Below are positions 8,752 through 15,933 of a stretch of DNA of 64,000 nucleotides, piece after piece. Origin of the DNA: Mycobacterium sp. 852013-50091_SCH5140682 (GTDB taxonomy: Bacteria; Actinomycetota; Actinomycetes; Mycobacteriales; Mycobacteriaceae); NCBI RefSeq assembly GCF_001665685.1, contig NZ_LZTB01000012.1, positions 16,323 through 80,322 on the forward strand, given 5' to 3'. The first letter of the stretch is position 1; every line of letters starts with the position of its first letter. Made by a program: the position numbers and the translations under genes. The notes beneath the pieces are model-generated. The model worked only from the letters and a program-made list of their open reading frames with translations. It did not search any database and was not told where the DNA came from.

Positions 8752-10074
8752 GTGGGTGCCACTACCGCGCCAATGGTCGCGGTCACCGGGTCCGACCATC
8801 CGACAGCTCAATTAGCCCAGCAGCTACCGGGTTTCGATGCGAGTGCCGCGATAGCAGCTCAGGAACAGAACCTACGCGAGTACCTCAACCGGCCCGTGCA
8901 CGAGATCCTTGCCCAGCTGGGTTACCCCGCACCCGATGCCGCACCCCCTCAGCCACCGGCGCAACCGGCGGGCCCGATGGATCCGACCGCACTCATCCAG
9001 CCCATCACCGACGCGCTCGGCACACTGGGCACCGGCATGTTTCAGGCGCTCGACCCCACGACCATGTTCCAGGGCATATCGACGGCCTTCGACGCGTCGT
9101 CGGGCAATCTGTCCACCGCAATGGGCAGCCTGACCGGCAACTGGGAAGGCGCGGGCGCTGCCTCCGCCGCCACAAAGACCGTGGCGGCGATGAAGAACGG
9201 GACCGATCTCAGTACACAGGCTCAGGCACTGCGCGGCTCGCTGACGGCGGCGGCCGCGGCGGTCAGTCAGACCGAAGCGCGGTTGATCGCGATCATCAAC
9301 CAGTTCATGGCCACGCTCGCCGCGATCGGCCCGAACATCATCTTCCCGTGGGGTTGGGCGGCGGTGGTGAGCGCCGCAACCGATGCCGTGACCCAGGCCG
9401 TCGAGGCCATGACCGAGTTGCAATCCGAACTGTCCGGTCAGACCGCGCAGGTCACCCAAGCCGGGCGGGCGTTACCCGTGACCGAGGCACCGACGACGGC
9501 CGCGACCAGCGCAGCCCAGTCTGCTGCGCCGGCCGCGGCATCGTCATCCGGTGGCTCCCAAGGTCTTTCCGCGCTGATGAACAGCGTCAGCCAGGCCGCA
9601 CAACAGGGCACTCAGACGGCGTCGCAGCTGGCGTCCCAGCTCGCCGGTACCGGGGCCAAGCAGGCTCTCGGCGATCCGTTGGCGACCGCGACACCGGCCA
9701 TCGCGCCGACCGCCGCGGGGCTCGCCCACGCCTCTGGCGGCGGTAGCGCCGGAGGCGGCGGCGCGGGCGGCGGCTCAGCGCTGGGTGCGACCACCTTGGC
9801 CGCCCGGTCCGCACCGCCGGTGCCGCCGGTCAGCGAGGACGCCGCACGTGCCGTCGGACCGACCCGGACCGGCGCGGGTCTGACCGGTACACCGATGATG
9901 GGCAGCCCGATGGCGCCGATGACCCACGGCGCCGGCGGGCGCCCCGGCGGCCATCACACCGCACCGGCGTTCCTGCACACCACCGACCACGGCGACGAGA
10001 TCCTCGGCGACCTGGGGACCGCAGCGCCGCCGGTCATCGGTGAAGCCGAGCCGGTGAACGCCAGGAGCTCGTGA
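8752..10074 (+). CDS. Esp-like type VII substrate (EspA/EspE/EspB-type architecture)
   Basis: This 440-residue protein has an Ala-rich helical N-terminal half containing LTGNWEGAGAASAA near residue 127, a WxG turn. A hydrophobic helical stretch follows (IINQFMATLAAIGPNIIFPWG, about 180-200). From about residue 270 it is a low-complexity Gly/Ala/Thr/Ser tail with a GGGSAGGGGAGGGSALGATT run and Met/Pro-rich segments, ending in LHTTDHGDEILGDLGTAAPP. The pattern of WxG helical head, hydrophobic patch and flexible Gly-rich tail is that of EspA, EspE and EspB substrates rather than of PPE proteins. It follows the PE-like gene by 8 bp. It is probably secreted by the system encoded here, with an unknown surface function. 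Confidence 0.6.
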   Translation: MGATTAPMVAVTGSDHPTAQLAQQLPGFDASAAIAAQEQNLREYLNRPVHEILAQLGYPAPDAAPPQPPAQPAGPMDPTALIQPITDALGTLGTGMFQALDPTTMFQGISTAFDASSGNLSTAMGSLTGNWEGAGAASAATKTVAAMKNGTDLSTQAQALRGSLTAAAAAVSQTEARLIAIINQFMATLAAIGPNIIFPWGWAAVVSAATDAVTQAVEAMTELQSELSGQTAQVTQAGRALPVTEAPTTAATSAAQSAAPAAASSSGGSQGLSALMNSVSQAAQQGTQTASQLASQLAGTGAKQALGDPLATATPAIAPTAAGLAHASGGGSAGGGGAGGGSALGATTLAARSAPPVPPVSEDAARAVGPTRTGAGLTGTPMMGSPMAPMTHGAGGRPGGHHTAPAFLHTTDHGDEILGDLGTAAPPVIGEAEPVNARSS

Positions 10075-10110
10075 TCGACTGCATCGCCGGGATTCACAAC
10101 TGATTGGGGT

Positions 10111-10404
10111 ATGACGATGTCCGGATTGTCCATCGAGACAGAGCAATTGACCGAGGTGAGCGTAAGGCTGGATGCGATCGCAAGCCGCCTCACCGATCTA
10201 CTGCAGGCCGAACGAACCCACCTGGACACTGTTCCGGTAGGTCGTGACGAAGTGTCGACCCGGGCGTCGTCGACGTTGAACACCGTCCACGCGTCGTACT
10301 CGGAGTCCGCGGAGGCCGGCATCGCCGAACTCCGGGAGATCGCTGCGGCCCTTCGCACCAACACCGGCAAGGTGATCGGCGCCGACGCGGAGTTCACTGC
10401 CTGA
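10111..10404 (+). CDS. PE-domain protein
   Basis: This 97-residue PE-type protein carries the hallmark core VPVGRDEVSTRASSTLNTVHASY, equivalent to the vP.gaDeVSa..A..f..h...Y core of mycobacterial PE proteins. PE proteins pair with PPE proteins in an antiparallel four-helix bundle recognised by EspG and exported by an ESX system. The next gene is a PPE and espG follows, which is the expected order. The C-terminal signal position reads VIGAD, where YxxxD/E is canonical. There is no PGRS or other extension, so it is a short, ESX-cluster-type PE comparable to PE35 or PE36. Confidence 0.8.
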   Translation: MTMSGLSIETEQLTEVSVRLDAIASRLTDLLQAERTHLDTVPVGRDEVSTRASSTLNTVHASYSESAEAGIAELREIAAALRTNTGKVIGADAEFTA

Positions 10405-10435
10405 CCGGCAGCCGATTCGAGGGGTTTCCGTCAAC

Positions 10436-11509
10436 GTGGGTTACACCGGTGTGGTGTGGGAGTCGCGCAGTGCCGAGCAGTTGGCACGCGACCTCACCGA
10501 CGGTCCGGGGCCGTCGTCGGTCGGCGACGCGGGCGCCGCCTGGGAACGCGTTGCGACCGGCTTTGCAGCGGCGGCCGATGAGTACACCGAACTCCTTGAC
10601 CGGCTACGCATGTCGTGGGACAGCGCCCACACTCCCGCGGTGCTGAGCCGGCTGCAACAGCTCGGGGAGTGGTTGCGGGCCAAGGCGCTCAACGCCGCAG
10701 CCAACGGGCAACGCGCTGAGGAAGCCGCCGTCGCCGCCACCACCGCGATCATGTCCATGCCCACTGTCAGCGAGGCCGTGGAGGCGCGGGCGCAACGCGA
10801 CATGATGGCCTCGCTGGCGGCCTACAACGGCGCGGTCCTCAGTGGGCAGTTCGCCGAATTCGACGCCGCCGCAACATCAACGCAGGCCGACGCCGCAGCG
10901 GTCATGCACCAGTATGAGGACACCACGGCTGCGCTGGCCACCGCATGGGACGAACCATCACCGCCGTCGGTCGTCCACGGCGGCCATCCCGGTGCCGATC
11001 CGAAGGCCGACGACGGTTCCTCCGGCCCGGGCGCATCGACGCACGGCGGGGCGGCCGGCTCTGCTCCCGTCACCCCCGTGATGCCGCTGAGCCCGCGCAC
11101 CCCACGGGACATTGTGGGCTCCAAAGAAGTTCAGCCCTCACCTCGGGTGTCCGCGGTGAGCGCGGCGTCGGCATCCGGGTATGCCGGCGCACCCTACGCC
11201 CCGATGGCGGGCATGGGCCGCGGGTACGACAGCGGTCGCGACTATGAGTCGCAACGTCCACCGGAAGCTCTCGAGGGCGGCGGCGAAGCGAGTGCGGGCC
11301 TTTCGGCCACCCCGCCATCTTGGTTGCCCACCGCTCAGGTCAACGACGAGCCGATTCTGCTGCAGACCACCGACACCGCGCTTTTCGACGGCCTCGTCGA
11401 TCCGGTGCCTCAGCTCGACACGCCTGACGAGACCCCACCCGCCCTGGAGCAGATCGCCCACCGTTGGGTGGCACCGGCGGTCATCGGCGGCGAAAGTCCC
11501 GACTCATGA
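10436..11509 (+). CDS. PPE-family protein
   Basis: This 357-residue protein begins at GTG. Residues 1-175 form a PPE-type helical domain: WESRSAEQLARDLTDGPGP parallels the ppE.ns..l..GpG motif, AADEYTELLDRL follows, and SWDSAHTP sits at the WxG turn, with Asp-Ser replacing xG. The remainder is Pro/Gly/Ser-rich and disordered, without a membrane segment. It follows the PE gene by 31 bp and its stop overlaps espG (ATGA), so PE, PPE and EspG are co-translated. PPE proteins depend on EspG binding at the tip of the PPE domain to stay soluble before export. The loss of the WxG glycine is a mild oddity. Confidence 0.8.
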   Translation: MGYTGVVWESRSAEQLARDLTDGPGPSSVGDAGAAWERVATGFAAAADEYTELLDRLRMSWDSAHTPAVLSRLQQLGEWLRAKALNAAANGQRAEEAAVAATTAIMSMPTVSEAVEARAQRDMMASLAAYNGAVLSGQFAEFDAAATSTQADAAAVMHQYEDTTAALATAWDEPSPPSVVHGGHPGADPKADDGSSGPGASTHGGAAGSAPVTPVMPLSPRTPRDIVGSKEVQPSPRVSAVSAASASGYAGAPYAPMAGMGRGYDSGRDYESQRPPEALEGGGEASAGLSATPPSWLPTAQVNDEPILLQTTDTALFDGLVDPVPQLDTPDETPPALEQIAHRWVAPAVIGGESPDS

Positions 11510-12324
11510 GCGCCCCGGCCGCACCGCTTTTCGAGCTGAGCGACGACGAGCTTCACGCTGTCGGCACCCGGTTGGGTATCGCCGAGTTTCCGGTGGTGTT
11601 GGCGATGCGACCGCGGCACGGCACCATCGGCGCACTCGAGCGGGCCTATGACGCTGCCGGCCGTAGCCTCACGTCGCGCGGTTTCCTCCATGCCGGCGGC
11701 GTGCTGCCCGAACTGGCCGAGCTCGTGCAGATCCTGCGCAGGCCGGCGCACGAACTGGCGCTGCGTCTGGTGACGCCCGACGGTGTGGCCAGGGTCTGTG
11801 TCGCCCGAGCCGGCAGCATGTGCGTTTCTGCCCGCCGCATCGGAAACGCGGTGACGTTGCGTCCGCTCGGCTCCCGGATCGGCCTGGCCGAGCTCATCCG
11901 CGCGGTGACCGCCGAGCTGCCCGCTGCCGAGCCTGCCGCGGTCGACGGATTCGGCGCGCCCACCGATGAACTCGCCGAGTGCCTCAACGGGGGGCACGAC
12001 GAAACTTTTCTGACCGACCGGCTGCGTGCGCTCGGCGCGGGCCAGCAGGTGGCCCTGACGCTCGGTGCCGCGTTCGCGTCACGGCTGGCGTTCGGCGAGA
12101 TCGTCTGCCACGCACTGGATCCGTCGACTGATCGGGTGGTCCGGACGCCCGGAGCCGTCGCCGTCTTTTACACCAAGCGCGGCAGGCTGGTCTGCGCACC
12201 TAGTCTGTCGCCGACCGGTCAGTTGTGGACCACTATCAAGCCCGGATCGGACCACCGTGTGGCACAGTCGGTTTCCCAACTCGCCGAGCTGGCGCCGACC
12301 GGGTGGGGGGAGGCCGCCCAGTAG
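11506..12324 (+). CDS. espG: EspG-family PE/PPE chaperone
   Basis: This 272-residue cytosolic chaperone keeps cognate PE/PPE pairs soluble and delivers them to the ESX membrane complex. The N terminus FELSDDELHAVGTRLGIAEFPVVL and the downstream ELVQILRRPAHELALRL match the EspG/SRP1 pattern of a beta-sheet scaffold with a quasi-twofold fold. The ATG overlaps the PPE stop by 4 bp, coupling it to its likely client. EspG is found in ESX-1, -2, -3 and -5 but not in ESX-4, so its presence separates this locus from the ancestral ESX-4 type. Confidence 0.82.
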   Translation: MSAPAAPLFELSDDELHAVGTRLGIAEFPVVLAMRPRHGTIGALERAYDAAGRSLTSRGFLHAGGVLPELAELVQILRRPAHELALRLVTPDGVARVCVARAGSMCVSARRIGNAVTLRPLGSRIGLAELIRAVTAELPAAEPAAVDGFGAPTDELAECLNGGHDETFLTDRLRALGAGQQVALTLGAAFASRLAFGEIVCHALDPSTDRVVRTPGAVAVFYTKRGRLVCAPSLSPTGQLWTTIKPGSDHRVAQSVSQLAELAPTGWGEAAQ

Positions 12325-12405
12325 CCGACGAGTGCGTTGACACCACACAGACCTACGAAATCGCATCGGGTAGCACAACTCAGGACGAGACAGGAGAACC
12401 ATCAG

Positions 12406-12675
12406 ATGGTCGTAGCACTCACCCCTCAGGAAGCAGCAGCCAAGATCACCCAGATCGATGAGGCCATGGGCCGGGCCCGCAGCATTGTCGCCAAGATGAC
12501 CGGCGAGACCGAGACCATGGTCAGCGGCCCGTGGAACGGCGTTGCGGCAGGCAAGTTCAGCAGCATGAAGACCCAGCAGCATGACGAGTACAACGCGCTG
12601 ATCCAGACGCTGACCAACATCGCCGAAAAGGGCAAGACCCACATCCACAGCATCGCCAACGCCGATCAGGCCTAG
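12406..12675 (+). CDS. WXG100 protein, EsxB (CFP-10)-like partner
   Basis: This 89-residue WXG100 protein starts at ATG preceded by AGGAGA. It forms a helical hairpin with the WxG turn at GPWNGVAAGKF near residue 46. WXG100 proteins pair with a partner and leave through the ESX channel. The C terminus reads IANADQA, where EsxB-type proteins normally have YxxxD/E, so the aromatic export residue is replaced by Ile. It lies directly upstream of its presumed partner, 20 bp away. Which of the two is the EsxA- or EsxB-type is uncertain; order and the intact WxG favour the EsxB position. Confidence 0.85.
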   Translation: MVVALTPQEAAAKITQIDEAMGRARSIVAKMTGETETMVSGPWNGVAAGKFSSMKTQQHDEYNALIQTLTNIAEKGKTHIHSIANADQA

Positions 12676-12695
12676 ACCGGAAAGCAGGAACTCCC

Positions 12696-12992
12696 ATGTC
12701 ATTCGACGGCAGCACCATCAAGTACGACTTCGGCCAGAACCACATGCACCTCGACAGCCTAGACTCGGGCCTGTCCGACGCCCGGGCCCTGCAGCAGGAG
12801 GTCGACACCGTGTTCAAGGTGCTCTACAGCGTGTACGAGGGTCAGGGTGCCCAGGCCCTGCAGAGTGCACACCAGCAGCTCGCCAGCGTCATGGAGTCCG
12901 CAGTGCAGGAGATGACCGCGGGCAACCACCGCGGCCGCGACCAGCAGGACCTCATGGCAGCGCTGGACCGCGCCAACGCCGCGGATTTCTGA
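12696..12992 (+). CDS. WXG100-superfamily protein, Esx partner (EsxA/EsxC-like)
   Basis: This 98-residue helical protein is the second member of the Esx pair. The turn that should be WxG reads VYEGQGAQALQ, so Trp is replaced by Tyr. This resembles the GHGAQ turn of the ESX-2 protein EsxC as remembered. The start ATG has AGGAACTCC-like spacing to AAAGCAGGA upstream. It is the last gene of the plus-strand substrate operon and ends just before a strong hairpin terminator. It is likely to heterodimerise with the 89-residue protein. Confidence 0.82.
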   Translation: MSFDGSTIKYDFGQNHMHLDSLDSGLSDARALQQEVDTVFKVLYSVYEGQGAQALQSAHQQLASVMESAVQEMTAGNHRGRDQQDLMAALDRANAADF

Positions 12993-13003
12993 GTCACCCC
13001 GAG

Positions 13004-13033
13004 CGGGGCGTTCGGCGATGGCCGAACGCCCCG
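13004..13033. terminator. Bidirectional hairpin terminator between the Esx pair and mycP
   Basis: The stem GGGGCGTTCGGC (13005-13016) pairs perfectly with GCCGAACGCCCC (13021-13032) around the loop GATG, and one more C-G pair closes it. It lies between two convergent genes, 12 bp after the Esx stop and just before the mycP stop. It can therefore end transcription from both sides. It has no long U tract, which is common for mycobacterial terminators. Confidence 0.85.
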
Positions 13034-13039
13034 TTCGTG

Positions 13040-14422
13040 CTATCTCCTGCGGTAAGCGACGGACACCGCCCACGCGAAAACCATTGCGGTCACACATCCG
13101 CCTGCGACGATGAACGAGATCGTCCGAGCGCGCGTACTGACGGGATCAGGCGTCGATGGTCCGGCGATCGGCGCTTCGGACCGTGGCACCGCCGGCTCCG
13201 CGGGCAGGCTGGCACTCAACGCCGCGACCGGGTCGATCAATCCGTAGCCCGTCGCGATATTCGGCCCCGGGCCAGGAGTATGGGCGGTCCGTTTGATCCG
13301 GTCCATCACCTGTGCCGCGGTCAGTTGCGGGAACCTGGCCCGGATCAACGCGGCGAGGCCCGCGACATACGGTGCCGCATAACTGGTTCCGTTGAGCGGC
13401 GCCAAACCTTGCTGACCCACGATGGCATTCGTCAGACCCGGGCCGACAGGGTTGAGCGACACGACCTGCTCACCTGGAGCCGCCACCTGTATCCACGGGC
13501 CGTGCAGGCTGAAATCCGACGGCTCACCGTAGGGGGAGAGGGCTGCCACGGTCAGCACATAATTGGTGAACCACGCCGGGCTGGCCACCGTACGCACCGT
13601 GCGCCACGCGGTCTGCACCGGCAGGTTCGGGTCCGTCATCGTGTTCTGGGTTGCGCACGGACCCTGCTTGTCGAGATTGCCCGCCGCCGCGACCACCACC
13701 ACGTTGCGTTCGAAGGCGTATCGCAGCGCTCGGCCCAGGTCGGCGTCGTCGACGCCGACCGATGCAGGCGCACAGGCCAATTCGGACATGTTGATGACGG
13801 TGGCGCCAAGGTCGACCGCCCGGGTCACCGCGAGTGCCAGCGTGTGGGTGTTACCGTAGCCGGCAGGCCCGGTGCCCGGGGAGACCGCGTTGCGATCCTC
13901 CTGCTGCCCGAATCCTCTGACCGCGAACGAGGCACTGTTCTGCCGGATCGACAGAATCGCGGCGTCGGGCGCCACCCCCGCGAACGCGTCGGTCACACTG
14001 GGCTTGGCCGCGATGATTCCCGCGATGAGTGTGCCGTGTGCGTCGCAATCGGACAGCCCGTCCCCGCCCGACACGTAATCGCCGCCGGGCTCCAGCGCAG
14101 GCAGTCGCGGATTGGGATTGACACCCGTGTCGATGACCGCGACCTTCTGACCGGCACCTGTCGAGTACGCCCAGGCGTCCCGGTACCGGAGCATCGCCTC
14201 CGCGATCGGGGCCATTGTGTAGTCGGTGCCCGGCCGCGTGCCGGTGACCGCACACACCGTCTTCTGCTCGGTGGGGTCGGCGGGGGCAACCGGCCCGGCC
14301 GGTGGCGGTCCGGGAGGAACCACAGGGGGATCGACGGCGAATGCCGCTGGGGCGTCGAGAGATCCGACGATGGCCAGCACGGCCAGCACACCGAAGATCC
14401 GTCGGCCCAGTCTCCGGCGCAC
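13040..14422 (-). CDS. mycP: MycP, membrane-anchored subtilisin-like protease (mycosin)
   Basis: Mycosin is the subtilase that caps the periplasmic side of the ESX complex and is needed for its stability and secretion. This copy has 460 residues and an N-terminal signal peptide (RRRLGRRIFGVLAVLAIVGS). The catalytic triad is visible as Asp in VAVIDTGVNPNPRLP, His in DCDAHGTLIAGI and Ser in LNGTSYAAPYVAGL; the oxyanion Asn is in VVVAAAGNLDKQG. The C terminus has a transmembrane helix (FIVAGGCVTAMVFAWAVSV) and a short basic tail. The GTG start lies 2 bp after the eccD stop, so it is the third gene of the eccC-eccD-mycP operon. Confidence 0.93.
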   Translation of the reverse strand: MRRRLGRRIFGVLAVLAIVGSLDAPAAFAVDPPVVPPGPPPAGPVAPADPTEQKTVCAVTGTRPGTDYTMAPIAEAMLRYRDAWAYSTGAGQKVAVIDTGVNPNPRLPALEPGGDYVSGGDGLSDCDAHGTLIAGIIAAKPSVTDAFAGVAPDAAILSIRQNSASFAVRGFGQQEDRNAVSPGTGPAGYGNTHTLALAVTRAVDLGATVINMSELACAPASVGVDDADLGRALRYAFERNVVVVAAAGNLDKQGPCATQNTMTDPNLPVQTAWRTVRTVASPAWFTNYVLTVAALSPYGEPSDFSLHGPWIQVAAPGEQVVSLNPVGPGLTNAIVGQQGLAPLNGTSYAAPYVAGLAALIRARFPQLTAAQVMDRIKRTAHTPGPGPNIATGYGLIDPVAALSASLPAEPAVPRSEAPIAGPSTPDPVSTRARTISFIVAGGCVTAMVFAWAVSVAYRRR

Positions 14423-14424
14423 GA

Positions 14425-15933
14425 CTACCGGCCCAGCATGGCGTCGTACAAGCCGACCACGGCCAGCGCCACCGGGATGAGCGCACCCACCGCGATGTAG
14501 CCGACGTAGTCCAACAGCAGTTCCAGCCGGTGCCGCGGCGCAGGTACGCGGGTGGTCGCCAGCACGCCGGTCACCGCGCCGCCGACGAGAAGAGTCCCCA
14601 GTGCGACCAGCCCGACGATTGTGGCGGGCAGCGATCCGAAGGTCGCCGCCGTGATTGCCCCCGACACGACCACCACCACACCGAAGATGAGCAGCGCGGC
14701 TTGCTCGGCGGTGCTGCGCGCCGTACGCAGCTGTAGGGCAAAGACGATGCCGCACAGCATCGTAAAGGCCAGTGCCACCACATCGATCGACGTGTGCGCC
14801 AGCATCTGCGCGCCCACCGCCAATGCGGCCCCCGCTGCGGTATACAGCCCGCACCGCACTGCGGCCGCTTCCCGGCCGCGCCGCAGCACCTCATCGGCGC
14901 CGGGGACGGTGTCGGCGAGCTCGAGATCCGGCCCGCTACGGCCTCGTGCGATGTTGAAAGGATCGGCGAACTGGTCGTTCGGCGCCGGGCCATCGGCCTT
15001 GACGCGCACCACGAATCGGTCCCAACCGCGCGTGAGCCAGGGCACCCAGAAGGCCAACGCCAGCGCCGCCAGGCACACCGCCACCCACAGTTGGCGGTCC
15101 GGGATCGCCAATCCCGTACGGAGCGCCCACGCGGCGCCCACCAGCGCCGCGAAACCTCCGCCGGCCAGGGATCCCCATCGCCCGGTGCCGATCAACCGGT
15201 AACAGCCGTAGTTCAATGCCAGAATGCCCGCACAGCACGCCACGGGACCCCAGCCGTCGACACCGGCGAACACGGCCCACAGCGCCCCGAAACCGAGAAG
15301 CATTGCCGCCCAGCCGAAACAGGCTGCGATCGGGTCCCAGTGGTAGATCCGTCGGGCCACCGTAGCGCCCGCCACCAGGGCCAGCCCGCCAGCCACATCC
15401 AACCCGACGATGACGGCGTGCCGCTCGGCGAACCGCGGGTCGACCGACATCCACACCAGTACCCCGACGCAGGCATACAGGGCGACGATCGCCATCACGG
15501 CCGCCGAAGCCGGTCCCCATGCCGCCGATGCGGCCCGATTGAGTTGCGCGGCGGCATCGACCACATCGTCGTACAGGGCCGGCGGGTGCAGCGTCCGCTG
15601 CGCACTCAGGTAGAGCATGTCTCCGTGCCGGACCCCCGCGTCGCGCAAGGTGACATCGGCGGGCAGCGCCGCCCCGGCGGCGGTGTGTAGCACGGTGCGT
15701 GACGTCAGCTCAGGGCCCGCCGCGGCGGGTTCGTCATCCGTGCGCTCGCGCTGGGCGATGAGCCGCGCGAGATACGGTGCGACGTCGGCTATCCTGACGT
15801 CGGCAGGCAAGGTGATGTCGAGCTGAGTGCTCCCGCCGAACACCGCGACGCGCAGGTGCTCGGGTACGGGTGACACCGTTCGGATCGGGGTGAGTTCATC
15901 GACGCCGGTGGGCCGGTTCCGCGGGGTGTTCAC
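14425..15933 (-). CDS. eccD: EccD, polytopic membrane subunit (first copy)
   Basis: This is a 502-residue inner-membrane protein. A cytosolic ubiquitin-like domain covers about residues 20-110 (VPEHLRVAVFGGSTQLDITLPADVRIADV), followed by about 11 transmembrane helices ending near the C terminus. EccD forms the membrane vestibule of the ESX ring; two EccD molecules are present per protomer in known ESX-5 and ESX-3 structures. The GTG start overlaps the eccC stop by 4 bp, so this copy is translationally tied to the motor. A second, clearly different EccD is encoded at 20034-21524. Confidence 0.92.
   Translation of the reverse strand: MNTPRNRPTGVDELTPIRTVSPVPEHLRVAVFGGSTQLDITLPADVRIADVAPYLARLIAQRERTDDEPAAAGPELTSRTVLHTAAGAALPADVTLRDAGVRHGDMLYLSAQRTLHPPALYDDVVDAAAQLNRAASAAWGPASAAVMAIVALYACVGVLVWMSVDPRFAERHAVIVGLDVAGGLALVAGATVARRIYHWDPIAACFGWAAMLLGFGALWAVFAGVDGWGPVACCAGILALNYGCYRLIGTGRWGSLAGGGFAALVGAAWALRTGLAIPDRQLWVAVCLAALALAFWVPWLTRGWDRFVVRVKADGPAPNDQFADPFNIARGRSGPDLELADTVPGADEVLRRGREAAAVRCGLYTAAGAALAVGAQMLAHTSIDVVALAFTMLCGIVFALQLRTARSTAEQAALLIFGVVVVVSGAITAATFGSLPATIVGLVALGTLLVGGAVTGVLATTRVPAPRHRLELLLDYVGYIAVGALIPVALAVVGLYDAMLGR

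Noticed and set aside
13037..14500. 487-codon plus-strand frame opposite mycP
   Set aside because: mycP has an intact catalytic triad; the opposite frame has an Arg/Gly/Asp-rich composition without motifs.
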